In this document: piece after piece, positions 18,430 through 27,428 of the stretch
Numbering within the stretch: position 1 is the first letter of the stretch
How the letters are laid out: each line of letters opens with the position of its first letter
NCBI GenBank assembly: GCA_945873105.1
Contig: CAMCBW010000027.1
Coordinates: 1 to 64,000, forward strand
From: Tangfeifania diversioriginum
GTDB taxonomy: Bacteria; Bacteroidota; Bacteroidia; Bacteroidales; Prolixibacteraceae
Direction: 5' to 3'
DNA length: 64,000 bases
Made by a program: the position numbers and the translations under genes
Notes under the pieces: generated by a model
Database searches by the model: none
The model's input: the letters and a program-made list of their open reading frames with translations, nothing else
Told to the model about the DNA's origin: nothing

Positions 18430-21108
18430 TTAAAAAGTAAAGTGATAATTACCAGCCGTCAACAAGAGTTTCAGGGAGTTGTTACCTGTGCCAAGAATTT
18501 TGATGTGTGGATGCTTGACAATCGGCTGGTCTCCCTCCTTTACCTTTTGGGATGGCAACAGCAGGGTGGCAGTGCTGTTGGCCGGAATTGTCACGGAATA
18601 GGTAACTTTATCCTTGTTCCTTTTCCAACTCGAAACAATTGCTCCATGGGGCCCCTGGTAGGAAGCTTCAAAATGTGACAACCCTGTTACAAAATGCGGC
18701 TCGAGCAAAATATTTTTGAATCCCGGTTGTGCCGGATCCGGCCGAATTCCCCCCAATGCCTTGTAAAACCACGCATTGATCTCTCCAAACATGATGTGAT
18801 TCAGGGAGATATCTGATTTGGCATCGATGGGCCAGTTCTCATAGAGCGTGGTGGCCCCATTTACGATCCACCATCCCCAGGAGGGGAAGCTCTCCTGGGC
18901 AGCCAGCTTGTAGGCAATTTCGGCATGTCCGTTCTCGCTCAGTGCGTTTAGCAGTGCCTTGGTACCCAACAGTCCGACGTCGAGGTGATAAAGATCAGCC
19001 GCTACCCGTTTGGCCAGATTGTCTGCAACCAACTGCTTCATCTCTTCGGGAACCACTCCCCAAAACAGGGGTGCAGCCAGTTCGGTCTGTAGTCCGGTAG
19101 CATAGATGCCGGTCATGGGATCAAGGAATTTGCTGTTGATGGCACTTCTTATTTTTTCAGCCAGGGTCGAATACTTTTCAAAATCATCGCTCTTTCCAAA
19201 CATCCTGGCTGCCCGGGAAAGAATCAAAGCATCGGTGTAATAGTAGCACGAAGAGGTAAGCTCTTTGCTGGCCTTCGATTTGACAGGGATCCAGTCGCCC
19301 AGTCCCCAGCTGGTGGTGTTATTTGGACTGATGCGTTCCAGGTAATCCACGTACCTTTTGATGTTGTCGTAAGTCTGTCTCAACAGTCGGTCATCTCCGT
19401 AAAACTGGTAGACATTCCAGGGGATGATCACCAGGGAGCTTGTCCAATCGGGTCCGTTGGCCCAGTCGTAACCCCAGCCTGAGGTTGGCAGGATGTTGGG
19501 AAGTACCCCGTTGGGCTGCTGTTCGTCGCGGTGATCGGCCAGCCATTTCTCGTAAATGGTGATGCCGTCGAAGTTGAACAGGCCGGTCTCTACCGCTATC
19601 TGGCCATCTCCGGTCCATCCGTTTTTCTCCCTTTGCGGACAGTCGGTCGGGTAGCCGTAAAGATTGGAGAGGTAGGAGTTGTTGGCCGCCTCCCAGATCT
19701 TGTTGAGGGTCGGATTGGAACTACTGATTTTCCCTGCCGGAGGCACGTCGCTGTGCATGAACAGACCGACAAGGCTCTGCTGGTTCAATTCGACCGGCTT
19801 GGTGGAGGTGACTTCGATGTACTGGAATCCCTTGTAGTTGAAGTGGGGTGAAAAGGTCTCTTCGACTCCACCTTTCAGGGTGTAAATGTCGGTGCCGAAA
19901 GGATCCTTGTCGTCGGTTGGACGGTAGTGTGCGGCGATGTTGGACTGGTCCACCAATCCGTTTTGCAACAGCCTTTCACCATGTTTGAGGTACATTTTCG
20001 TACCCGGAAGGCCCTTGACCTTGATTTTGCTCACCCCTGCGATGTTTCGGCCAAGGTCGAAGACATAGAGGGTATCGTTGAACTTTTTAAAGGATTTAAC
20101 AGCAATCTCTTTTTCGGCCCTGATCGGCTGGAGCTGCTGGGATACCACTTGCTGGGAGGGGGCAGCGGTCAGTTTGGCATCGACCCATTTGGCATCATCG
20201 AAGCCATTTTTGCTCCAACCCTCCATCTCCAGGTTGGCATCCTGGTGTTCGCCGGTGTAGATGCTGTTAAAGATTACAGGACCCAAAGCGGTTTTCCAGC
20301 TGGTGGCCGATGAAAATGTCTGTACGGAACCATCCTGGTAAGTAACCCTGAGGTCGAGACAGAATTTGGGACGTGCACGCCACGGGGCCTTGTCAAAGTA
20401 CCACACAGCAGTTGATTGGTGGTTGTACCAGCCATTTCCCAGCAAAATTCCCAGGGTGTTTTTGCCCTCCATCAGTGAGGAGGTAACATCGTGGGTAACG
20501 TAGAGGGTACGCCGGTCGTAACGGGTGTACATCGGATCGAGCCGGTGGTCCCCGATCTTTTTACCGTTGATGTAGCATTCAAACAATCCACCGACTGCGA
20601 TATATACCCTGGCTGAAACTATATTTTTCTTCAAATCGATCTCTTGCCTGAAGTAGGGGGCCGGCTTCAGGGCAATGTCCCTGGAGTCGGTAATCCAGGC
20701 GCCATGCCAGTTTTCGATCCCCATCATGCCGGTTTCGAAGGAGGCAACCTTGCTTTCCAGCCCCATTTTCCCATCCAGGTCCCAGCCGGTGACCTGCCAG
20801 AAATACCTGGTATATGGCTCAGGTTTCATTCCCTTGTAAACGACCAGGGAACTGTCAGACTCCACTTTCCGGCTGTCCCAGATATTTCCCTTGCCTTTTG
20901 ACACGGCCACAGAGTCGGTCCCAACTACAATCTGATAGGCTGTTTGTTTGGCTCCCATCCGGGAATCGTCCAGTTGCCAGGATAGTCTGGGGTTTACAAC
21001 ATCAATGCCCAAAGGATTAACCAGGTGTTCGCATTTAAGGTTTACGGGTTTGATTTGTGCATTTAGTTGGAATGCGATGAAAAGGAGCGGAAGCAGCATT
21101 TGTTTCAT
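18430..21108 (-). CDS. Secreted alpha-L-rhamnosidase (GH78)
   Basis: Hydrolyses terminal alpha-L-rhamnose from plant or microbial glycans. A signal peptide (MKQMLLPLLFIAFQLNA) precedes N-terminal beta-sandwich domains (YINGKKIGDHRLDP, GNGWYNHQ), an (alpha/alpha)6 catalytic domain with the family motif DCPQREKNGWTGDGQ at about 480-500, and a C-terminal beta domain. The 892 residues are normal for bacterial GH78. There is no SusC/SusD pair beside it, so it is not in a classic polysaccharide utilisation locus. It ends at a clear terminator and lies near a GH13 amylase in the same direction, 186 bp apart. Confidence 0.92.
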   Translation of the reverse strand: MKQMLLPLLFIAFQLNAQIKPVNLKCEHLVNPLGIDVVNPRLSWQLDDSRMGAKQTAYQIVVGTDSVAVSKGKGNIWDSRKVESDSSLVVYKGMKPEPYTRYFWQVTGWDLDGKMGLESKVASFETGMMGIENWHGAWITDSRDIALKPAPYFRQEIDLKKNIVSARVYIAVGGLFECYINGKKIGDHRLDPMYTRYDRRTLYVTHDVTSSLMEGKNTLGILLGNGWYNHQSTAVWYFDKAPWRARPKFCLDLRVTYQDGSVQTFSSATSWKTALGPVIFNSIYTGEHQDANLEMEGWSKNGFDDAKWVDAKLTAAPSQQVVSQQLQPIRAEKEIAVKSFKKFNDTLYVFDLGRNIAGVSKIKVKGLPGTKMYLKHGERLLQNGLVDQSNIAAHYRPTDDKDPFGTDIYTLKGGVEETFSPHFNYKGFQYIEVTSTKPVELNQQSLVGLFMHSDVPPAGKISSSNPTLNKIWEAANNSYLSNLYGYPTDCPQREKNGWTGDGQIAVETGLFNFDGITIYEKWLADHRDEQQPNGVLPNILPTSGWGYDWANGPDWTSSLVIIPWNVYQFYGDDRLLRQTYDNIKRYVDYLERISPNNTTSWGLGDWIPVKSKASKELTSSCYYYTDALILSRAARMFGKSDDFEKYSTLAEKIRSAINSKFLDPMTGIYATGLQTELAAPLFWGVVPEEMKQLVADNLAKRVAADLYHLDVGLLGTKALLNALSENGHAEIAYKLAAQESFPSWGWWIVNGATTLYENWPIDAKSDISLNHIMFGEINAWFYKALGGIRPDPAQPGFKNILLEPHFVTGLSHFEASYQGPHGAIVSSWKRNKDKVTYSVTIPANSTATLLLPSQKVKEGDQPIVKHPHIKILGTGNNSLKLLLTAGNYHFTF

Positions 21109-21189
21109 TGGAAAGTGCTAATTACAATTTGTATATGTGTTCATTTACAATAATATAAACCAAATATTTCTCTTATGTAACAACAATAT

Positions 21190-21278
21190 TTCACGCAAAG
21201 GACGCCGAGTAAAACCGCAAAGTAACGCAAAGTTTACATCGGAATTCTTTGCGTCTTTCTTTGCGTGTTTTGCGTGAA
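21190..21278. repeat. Inverted repeat of CGCAAAG words
   Basis: TTCACGCAAA (21190-21199) and TTTGCGTGAA (21269-21278) form a 10-bp stem, and further CGCAAAG / CTTTGCG words inside extend the pairing imperfectly. It sits between the amylase stop and the rhamnosidase start. A T-run follows on the plus strand, not on the strand of the amylase gene. Confidence 0.6.
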
Positions 21279-21294
21279 TCTTTTTTGTTATTCA

Positions 21295-23187
21295 TCAACG
21301 GACTTTCTTCTTGTTCACCTCCAGGATTAGCGACTCCAACGGTTCCAGCGTTAGCTTCACTTTGCCTACATGCTTGGATATGTGCAACTGGAATTTGTTC
21401 TCACTTTTAAGTTGATCGGTCAGATCATAGTTTCCATCCTTCAGGTTCCATGCTTTAACAAGCGTTGAAGGGATCAGAAGGTCGAAGGTATGTTGCCTGG
21501 CATCATCAAAGCTTGCTGTGATCAACAGTTTTTGCTGGTCGCTCCAGCGGGCAAAGGAGAATATCCTATCTGAGTAATTAGCTGAATTTGAACGATTGTA
21601 AGAATGTATCTCTTCATACTTTCCCATCAAAGCAGGGGAGGAGATGGTAAAATTGAGCAGTCGCTGGTAGAAATTGCGCATTCCTTTCTCTTCTGCCGAA
21701 AGTTTTCCCCCGTCGAATGCCCCACCGTTCATCCAGCGCTGGTGGGCAGGAACACCAACGTAGTCGAAGATGGAGGTTCTGGTAGCTTTGCCGAAGCCGG
21801 CATTTTCAGCGCCGGGTTCCCCAACTTCCTGTCCAAAGTAGACCAGGGTGGGAGATGTGCTGATGGTGGCCGAAACCACCATGGCCGGTTTGCCTTTTTG
21901 TGCATTTCCGGCAAATCCGGGGCTCGCAAGGCGTTGTTCGTCGTGATTCTCCAAAAAGTGAATCATGTGGTGTTCAATGTCGGCAGATTCAGCCTGGATC
22001 TTCACGAGCCTGTCGGCGGGCGCCTTGCCTTGCATCACCCTTTTCAACGTGTCATAGAAATCTACTTTGTCGTAGAGGTAATCCATCTTGCCAGATTTCA
22101 GGTAGGATCTGAAAAATGTAGGATTGTATACTTCTGCAACAAGGATGGTCTGCGGGTAGGCCAACTTAATGGTACTGTTGAGATAGCTCCAGAACTCAAC
22201 GGGTACCATCTCCGCCATGTCAAACCGGAAACCGTCTACTCCGAATTCAAGCCAGAAGAGACAGATGTCGCGGAACTTGAGCCAGGTGTCGGGCAGCGAT
22301 TGTTGCTGCCAATAGCTTTGGTGATCCTTGTAGGATTTCTGGTCATATCCTTCCGGCAACAGGACGAAATCCCTGAGGCCATTGGTGTAAATTCCATAAT
22401 TGATCTTCACGGTTTCATACCAGTCGTCCGCTTTGGGTTGCGCCAGCCTGGAACCATTTCCGGTTACTTTGGCAGGAACCTCCTCAAATTTGCCGTCTGC
22501 CAGCGGATGGGATGAACCACCCAGTGGCTTTTCGGCCAACAGCGGGACTTTAAACTCAGTTCCCGGCAGGTAGTAAAAATTGTTGTCACGGGCATAAATC
22601 ACCTTTTTGTTGTCATTTTCGCCAAAATCCTTCACTCCGGAGGGTTTACCCGTGGAGTGGTAATTGCGTGCCACATGGTTGGGCACAATATCAATGAATA
22701 CTTTCAGTCCCTCCTGGTGGGAACGCTGGACCAGCGCCTTGAATTCCTCCATCCGTTTGGCCGGATCGACGGCCAGGTCTGGGTCGACGCTGTAATAATC
22801 CTTGATGGCGTAGGGAGAGCCGGCACGTCCTTTGACGACATCCGGATCGTCGTTGGAGATGCCATAAGCCGTATAATCCCTGATCACATCGTGGTGAAGC
22901 ACCCCTGTGTACCAGATGTGTGTCACGCCTAGTTTCCTGATCTCGCGTAAGGCATTTGGGGTGAAATCTTTGAACTTCCCAACCCCGTTCTCTTCGATGG
23001 TGCCCCAGGGCTTGTTGGTGGTATTGGTATTTCCAAAGAGCCGGGTAAATACCTGGTAGATAACGATCTTGTGTTGGGATTTGTCCTTATCTGTTTGAGT
23101 TTTCTGGAGAACCGTCACATTGCAGAAAACTAAACTACTAAATGCGAGCAGGGCGACACAGGCAAACATGAGGTATTTCATTGGCAT
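21295..23187 (-). CDS. Secreted alpha-amylase family protein (GH13)
   Basis: Glycoside hydrolase of the alpha-amylase clan with all four conserved regions: DIVPNHV (D166-H171), GFRFDMAE with the predicted nucleophile D323, VAEVY with acid/base E352, and ENHDEQ with H415-D416. A hydrophobic signal sequence covers residues 4-22. A second in-frame ATG two codons later is equally possible. There is a C-terminal beta domain, and the 630 residues are normal. It was probably exported to act on alpha-glucans; the exact substrate cannot be read from the sequence. A minus-strand TACATTTG at 23231-23238 is a candidate -7 box. Confidence 0.92.
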   Translation of the reverse strand: MPMKYLMFACVALLAFSSLVFCNVTVLQKTQTDKDKSQHKIVIYQVFTRLFGNTNTTNKPWGTIEENGVGKFKDFTPNALREIRKLGVTHIWYTGVLHHDVIRDYTAYGISNDDPDVVKGRAGSPYAIKDYYSVDPDLAVDPAKRMEEFKALVQRSHQEGLKVFIDIVPNHVARNYHSTGKPSGVKDFGENDNKKVIYARDNNFYYLPGTEFKVPLLAEKPLGGSSHPLADGKFEEVPAKVTGNGSRLAQPKADDWYETVKINYGIYTNGLRDFVLLPEGYDQKSYKDHQSYWQQQSLPDTWLKFRDICLFWLEFGVDGFRFDMAEMVPVEFWSYLNSTIKLAYPQTILVAEVYNPTFFRSYLKSGKMDYLYDKVDFYDTLKRVMQGKAPADRLVKIQAESADIEHHMIHFLENHDEQRLASPGFAGNAQKGKPAMVVSATISTSPTLVYFGQEVGEPGAENAGFGKATRTSIFDYVGVPAHQRWMNGGAFDGGKLSAEEKGMRNFYQRLLNFTISSPALMGKYEEIHSYNRSNSANYSDRIFSFARWSDQQKLLITASFDDARQHTFDLLIPSTLVKAWNLKDGNYDLTDQLKSENKFQLHISKHVGKVKLTLEPLESLILEVNKKKVR

Positions 23188-23389
23188 CTGATTTTATAAG
23201 CTATGCTATACGGTGTTTAACATTGACTTACAAATGTAAGATTTAAGCCTAAGTTTTCAGCCTGAATAAGCTGGGTTTTGGCTTTTTTAACCCGGCAACT
23301 CCTCCAAAGATGTATATTCTTGGCATGATTGTTTACCTATGGTTGAAACCGTAGCTTTTTCAAGGGTTACTCCTTCGGAGTTTGAAGGA

Positions 23390-23417
23390 TTGTGTACAGC
23401 TTAAATTTCTATCTTTG
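23390..23417 (+). promoter_or_regulatory. Promoter directly in front of the Nramp gene
   Basis: TTG at 23390-23392 and TATCTTTG at 23410-23417 are separated by 17 bp, the same arrangement as at the tRNA-Leu gene in this window. The -7 box ends only 4 bp before the chosen ATG, so transcription would begin at or next to the start codon. Confidence 0.5.
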
Positions 23418-23421
23418 CAAT

Positions 23422-24693
23422 ATGGGCAAGAAAACCACAGGCTTTTTGGACAATATCGACCGGAAAGATTACCGGCCAAAATTTGGCGGACTGGAGATCC
23501 TGAAATATCTCGGTCCGGGATTGCTCGTTACCGTTGGATTCATCGATCCGGGCAACTGGGCCTCCAACCTGGCTGCCGGCGCCAATTTTGGATATTTGTT
23601 GCTTTGGATGGTCACCTTTTCAACCATTATGCTGATCATGCTACAACACAATGTGGCGCACCTGGGTATTGCCACAGGACTCTGTCTGTCCGAAGCAGCG
23701 ACAAAATTTGTCAAGCCGTTTTGGTCAAGGCCTATCCTGGCATCTGCGGTGTTTGCCTCCATTTCGACCTCTTTGGCCGAGATACTTGGCGGTGCCATTG
23801 CCTTGAACATGTTGTTCAATATCCCTATTCGGGCCGGGGCTGTGTTGGTGGTTATTTTTGTGTTGGTGATGCTCTTTACCAATGGGTACCGGATGATTGA
23901 GAAATGGATCATCGCGTTTGTATCAGTGATTGGTCTTTCGTTCATCTACGAGCTCTCTTTGGTTCAGATAGACTGGAACAGCGCCATCCATTCGTGGGTA
24001 ACACCCTCCTTCCCCAAAGGTTCAATGGTGATCATCATGAGCGTATTAGGGGCAGTGGTTATGCCACACAACCTTTTCCTCCACAGCGAAATCATCCAAA
24101 GCCGGCAATGGAACCTTACGAATGAGCAAACCATTAAGAAACAACTCAAATATGAATTTCTGGATACCCTGATCTCTATGTTGGTGGGCTGGGCCATCAA
24201 CAGTGCCATGATTCTGCTGGCAGCGGCAACCTTCTTCAAGGTCGGAACGGCTGTTACCGAGCTGCAGCAGGCGCAAAGTCTGTTAACACCCTTGCTTGGT
24301 ATTCATGCCGGAATAGTCTTCGCGGTTGCATTGCTTTTTGCCGGGGTTGCCTCCACCATTACCTCGGGGATGGCGGCGGGATCCATTTTTTCAGGCATTT
24401 TTCAGGAACCCTATGATATACAGGACAATCACTCCCGGCTGGGGGTTGCCATCTCATTTCTGGCTGCATTGCTTTTGATACTGGTTATTTCGAATCCTTT
24501 TAAAGGATTGATCTATTCGCAGATGATACTCAGCATACAGTTGCCCATCACCATTTTTCTGCAAGTCTATCTCACCTCCTCAGAGAAAGTGATGGGGAAA
24601 TACAAGAACAGCAAATTCAACGCCACGTTGCTCTATACAATAGGAGCAGTGGTGACAGCGCTGAATATTGCGCTGTTGATCAGCTTCTTCTGA
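23422..24693 (+). CDS. Nramp-family divalent metal transporter
   Basis: Proton-coupled importer of Mn2+, Fe2+ or similar ions, inner membrane, about 11 helices. Both metal-site motifs are visible: IDPGNWASN in the first helix (DPGN at 42-45) and the MPHN of AVVMPHNLFLHSE in the sixth. The ATG at 23422 (MGKKTTGFLDN) is preferred over one ten codons upstream because the promoter-like boxes lie between them; this gives 423 residues. No metal-dependent regulator site is recognised. It stands alone, divergent from the amylase and convergent with the transposase. Confidence 0.93.
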   Translation: MGKKTTGFLDNIDRKDYRPKFGGLEILKYLGPGLLVTVGFIDPGNWASNLAAGANFGYLLLWMVTFSTIMLIMLQHNVAHLGIATGLCLSEAATKFVKPFWSRPILASAVFASISTSLAEILGGAIALNMLFNIPIRAGAVLVVIFVLVMLFTNGYRMIEKWIIAFVSVIGLSFIYELSLVQIDWNSAIHSWVTPSFPKGSMVIIMSVLGAVVMPHNLFLHSEIIQSRQWNLTNEQTIKKQLKYEFLDTLISMLVGWAINSAMILLAAATFFKVGTAVTELQQAQSLLTPLLGIHAGIVFAVALLFAGVASTITSGMAAGSIFSGIFQEPYDIQDNHSRLGVAISFLAALLLILVISNPFKGLIYSQMILSIQLPITIFLQVYLTSSEKVMGKYKNSKFNATLLYTIGAVVTALNIALLISFF

Positions 24694-24834
24694 TTTTGGT
24701 GACGAAGTTGTTTCCTAGACAACGATAGCAAACAATTGATTGAATAATTCCAGACAAGGTATAATATGTTTGTCAACCAAATGGTCTAATATGCTTGTCA
24801 ATCTGATTGAGGAATGTCCATAGACCAACTTTAT

Positions 24835-24901
24835 GATCCCGTTAGGGATCTGATATTTATAGAAAACATTGCAATGATTTGAGCCGGAGTCCCGTAGGGA
24901 C
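24835..24901 (-). repeat. Left palindrome array of the HUH transposase cassette
   Basis: Two palindromes, GTCCC-gta-GGGAC centred at 24895 and GATCCC-gtta-GGGATC centred at 24842.5, lie 52.5 bp apart. The first starts 8 bases after the transposase stop. Read on the minus strand, the spacer carries TTTTCTATAAATAT just before the second palindrome, as in the right-hand array. The arrays point outwards from the gene on both sides. Confidence 0.8.
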
Positions 24902-24908
24902 GATATAT

Positions 24909-25370
24909 TTACTCTACATCAATTAATAAATATTTCTCGCTATAATCGATGTGGAATCTATCCAATAATTCCACATACTCCTCCCTGAACGTTCTCTTCT
25001 TGTGGTGTTCTTCCTGACTCATAATGTATTTTACTACACTGTCGATATGGGAGTGAGAATAGGAGAAGGCTCCATACCCCTCCTGCCAGCTAAACTTTCC
25101 TTTCACAAGATCTTTGCTGTTTATCCACTGGGAAGAAGAACCCTTAATGTCCTGGAGTAAACCTGGTATCAATTGATGGGGCTTGTACCCTACAAAAACA
25201 TGCAAATGGTTTGGCATTCCATTGATCGCGATAAGTTTGTGCTTGTTGTTTTGAACAATGCCGGTGATATATTTGTATAGTTCATCTTTCCATTCCGGTT
25301 GGATCAGGGAAATTCTGTTCTGTACAGCAAAAACAAAATGAAGATACATTTGTGTGTAGGTATTTGCCAT
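24909..25370 (-). CDS. REP-associated tyrosine transposase (IS200/IS605-like Y1)
   Basis: Single-strand DNA transposase/nuclease of the HUH class, 153 residues. The two metal-binding His are in NHLHVF (H55, H57), and the catalytic tyrosine is Y115 in VVKYIMSQEEHH, with Gln four residues later as in IS200-type TnpA. The ORF track starts 18 codons further up; MANTYTQMYLHFVFAVQNR is the conserved family start, so the ATG at 25370 is used. Palindrome arrays on both sides match the REP sequences that such domesticated transposases act on. No TnpB or accessory gene is present. Confidence 0.92.
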   Translation of the reverse strand: MANTYTQMYLHFVFAVQNRISLIQPEWKDELYKYITGIVQNNKHKLIAINGMPNHLHVFVGYKPHQLIPGLLQDIKGSSSQWINSKDLVKGKFSWQEGYGAFSYSHSHIDSVVKYIMSQEEHHKKRTFREEYVELLDRFHIDYSEKYLLIDVE

Positions 25371-25392
25371 ATTGTTTGAATGAACAGGTTGT

Positions 25393-25517
25393 AATATATC
25401 GTCCCTACGGGACTTGCAATCCACATTCAGGCATCTTTTCTATAAATATATCGTCCCTACGGGACTCTTAATCAGCGTTTAGGCAAAGTTTCTATAAATA
25501 TGTCGTCCCTACGGGAC
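25393..25517 (+). repeat. Right palindrome array of the HUH transposase cassette
   Basis: Three copies of GTCCC-tac-GGGAC centred at 25407, 25459 and 25511, exactly 52 bp apart. Each follows ATATATC or ATATGTC, and the second and third are preceded by TTTCTATAAATAT. Spacers differ apart from that motif. The first copy lies about 30 bp upstream of the transposase start. Confidence 0.85.
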
Positions 25518-25611
25518 GCTTAATAAGTGTTGAGGCATCGATTTTATAAGTAATAATTCCTTACCCGACTATAATCAGTTTCCTGGCATTTTGTCCTTTG
25601 AGTAGCTTCTT

Positions 25612-26502
25612 TTAATTCTGGGTGACAGTTATTACCGGCATTACCATTGCCCAGCCAGTGGGATTGACGGCATCCATATCCTGGGGTCCAAATACACCAT
25701 CTCCGCTTTTGTCTTCAAACTGCCAACAGCCATTTACATTCAAATCAACAATTATTTGGGTGCCTTTTCCCTCCACCACAGCGAAGTCAGCTTTTGTTTT
25801 GTAGATTGGATGTGGTGCATTTTTAAAAAAATCAACATTCCCGAAAGGGCCATAATCCTTGCCCGATTTACCGGCAAAATTGAACCAGTTTGCCCCATTC
25901 CCGTCATGGGAATATACGGCAATCCTTGGAGCCCCGGGATCCATATTGGGCAGTATGGTTCCTCCCATCAGCCAACCTATCTCCACTGAATTGTTGATTT
26001 GAGTCATATCCCCGGGTTGGTGCAATCCTCCTTCCGTTTCGGCATCATCCGACAAGTAGATCCTAAAGTTTCTCCGCTCTTTTCCGCGTGTCGTGGTGGC
26101 TATGGCAATGTTCATCTGTAGGTAGTATACTTCAATTTCAATGGCTGAATAGCTGCCTTTCGGGATGGTGGTCCCATTGAGCAGGGAGTGGACAGTGTTA
26201 CTGTTGGTAAAATCAAATACCATCGATGAACTTAAGTTCTGTTTGTTAAAAAGTTCTGCATTCGGGGTGCCATTTTTGCCAATTAGTTTAACGCTTTTAA
26301 GTGCAACATAGTAGTTGGTTGGCGTCTCTTTGGTCAAGACTGTTGCTGCTTTCAGTCCAATTGCTGATTTATTGGTCTGAAAACTAACCTTTAATCCAAC
26401 ATCCTTGATCTCAACTCCTCCCGCGTTTGTCTCCTCTTTTTTACAACCAAATATTACCAGCAGTGCAACAACCAATAAAAATGACAAGGAATAATTTTTC
26501 AT
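25612..26502 (-). CDS. Lipoprotein of unknown function
   Basis: Not recognised as a characterised family. The N-terminus is a lipoprotein signal with the modified Cys at 20 (LLVIFGCKKE), so it should be anchored to a membrane surface. The mature part (about 275 residues) is beta-rich without further membrane segments and includes GWLMGGTILPNMDPGAPRIA and a C-terminal acidic stretch KSGDGVFGPQDMD that resembles a calcium-binding loop. A downstream role with the VOC gene 56 bp upstream is possible but untested. Confidence 0.75.
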   Translation of the reverse strand: MKNYSLSFLLVVALLVIFGCKKEETNAGGVEIKDVGLKVSFQTNKSAIGLKAATVLTKETPTNYYVALKSVKLIGKNGTPNAELFNKQNLSSSMVFDFTNSNTVHSLLNGTTIPKGSYSAIEIEVYYLQMNIAIATTTRGKERRNFRIYLSDDAETEGGLHQPGDMTQINNSVEIGWLMGGTILPNMDPGAPRIAVYSHDGNGANWFNFAGKSGKDYGPFGNVDFFKNAPHPIYKTKADFAVVEGKGTQIIVDLNVNGCWQFEDKSGDGVFGPQDMDAVNPTGWAMVMPVITVTQN

Positions 26503-26558
26503 GGCAGTTAAATTTAATAATTGATGAAGTTAGTTATAAGATGCATATAATCAATAAA

Positions 26559-26963
26559 TCAGATCCTATAGGCAGTGGTAATTTCAATTCTGTTGTACTC
26601 AGGATCATGGGTTACAAATTCATAATAGCCATCCCCTGTAACCCTGGGACCATCCAGTATCCTGAAACCATTGGCAGCAAATAACCTGGCCTTTTCATTC
26701 ACCTCCTCTTTGGTAACAGTTTCAAATGCCAGGTGAATGATCCCCTTGTGTTGTGTTGTAAGGGCATCATTCATATTATCAGGAATGTTTGGTTTGGACA
26801 TTAACTCCAGCCTCGCACCCGCTTCAAACGAAATAAAATAGCTCTCGTAGCTTTTGGCTTCATTGACATATTTTTCATTGGAAATACCATCCAGGAATTG
26901 GACATAGAAATCCTTCATGGTTTCCAGGTCGCTACACCAGATGGCAGTGTGTTCCAGTATCAT
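26559..26963 (-). CDS. VOC (glyoxalase/dioxygenase superfamily) protein
   Basis: Small vicinal-oxygen-chelate fold protein of 134 residues. Candidate metal ligands sit at the expected places: His5 in LEHTAIW, Glu in RLELM, His in IIHLAFE and Glu in NRIEIT. The double beta-alpha-beta-beta-beta pattern is visible. Enzymes of this family include glyoxalases and fosfomycin resistance proteins; the substrate cannot be decided here. It is the second of three short minus-strand genes. Confidence 0.85.
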   Translation of the reverse strand: MILEHTAIWCSDLETMKDFYVQFLDGISNEKYVNEAKSYESYFISFEAGARLELMSKPNIPDNMNDALTTQHKGIIHLAFETVTKEEVNEKARLFAANGFRILDGPRVTGDGYYEFVTHDPEYNRIEITTAYRI

Positions 26964-26983
26964 GTTGTTAAATTAAGTTGGAA

Positions 26984-27382
26984 TCAACTCCTCTTGGGTT
27001 TGAAGGAAGCCAATCCATCTGTTATACCATCGGTGATGGCCGTAATTGTTTCAAATCTTTCCGGCAAAATATGTTTAAGTGACTCTAATTCAGTCAAAAG
27101 CAGATTTATGTTGTGGGTGAGCAACTCTTCCCTTGCCGTAAACCCACCGTGCGATACCAAATCGTGGGCGGGTATCAATGTTTCTATCATGACACCCCCG
27201 TCCAGGAACTTATCCTGGTCGATCAATCCAATGCTTTCGAAATAATCCAAAACCGAACCCACCGTTTCAAGGTTGAATCCGAATATTTTTTTTGCATCTT
27301 CAGAATCAAATCCGAAGGTCATTTCAGGGCTTTCGCTGACTATCTTGTTAAGAATTTTGTCCTTCGTCTTGTAACTGATCAT
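26984..27382 (-). CDS. Conserved hypothetical protein
   Basis: Not recognised. The ATG at 27382 (MISYKTKDKILNKIV) gives 132 residues and avoids overlap with the next gene; longer in-frame starts exist at 27442 and 27469. Residues 20-60 (FGFDSEDAKKIFGFNLETVGSVLDYFESIGLI) look like a winged-helix-type fold in which a second segment follows the state of the first, and the C-terminal third is helical (EELLTHNINLLLTELESLKHIL). It could be a small regulator, but there is no direct support. It lies 20 bp upstream of the VOC gene. Confidence 0.6.
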   Translation of the reverse strand: MISYKTKDKILNKIVSESPEMTFGFDSEDAKKIFGFNLETVGSVLDYFESIGLIDQDKFLDGGVMIETLIPAHDLVSHGGFTAREELLTHNINLLLTELESLKHILPERFETITAITDGITDGLASFKPKRS

Positions 27383-27428
27383 CGGTTGGGTATTAGATAT
27401 TTCTACATGAAGCAACGGTAAAGCTACA

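Noticed and set aside
18430-23187. Polysaccharide utilisation locus
   Set aside because: Two glycoside hydrolases are adjacent, but there is no SusC/SusD pair, no regulator and a terminator after the rhamnosidase gene.
24835-25517. CRISPR array
   Set aside because: Repeats of about 20 bp with 32-bp spacers look similar at first, but the repeat is a perfect palindrome, part of the spacer is conserved, only two or three units occur per side and no cas genes are present. The HUH transposase explains them better.
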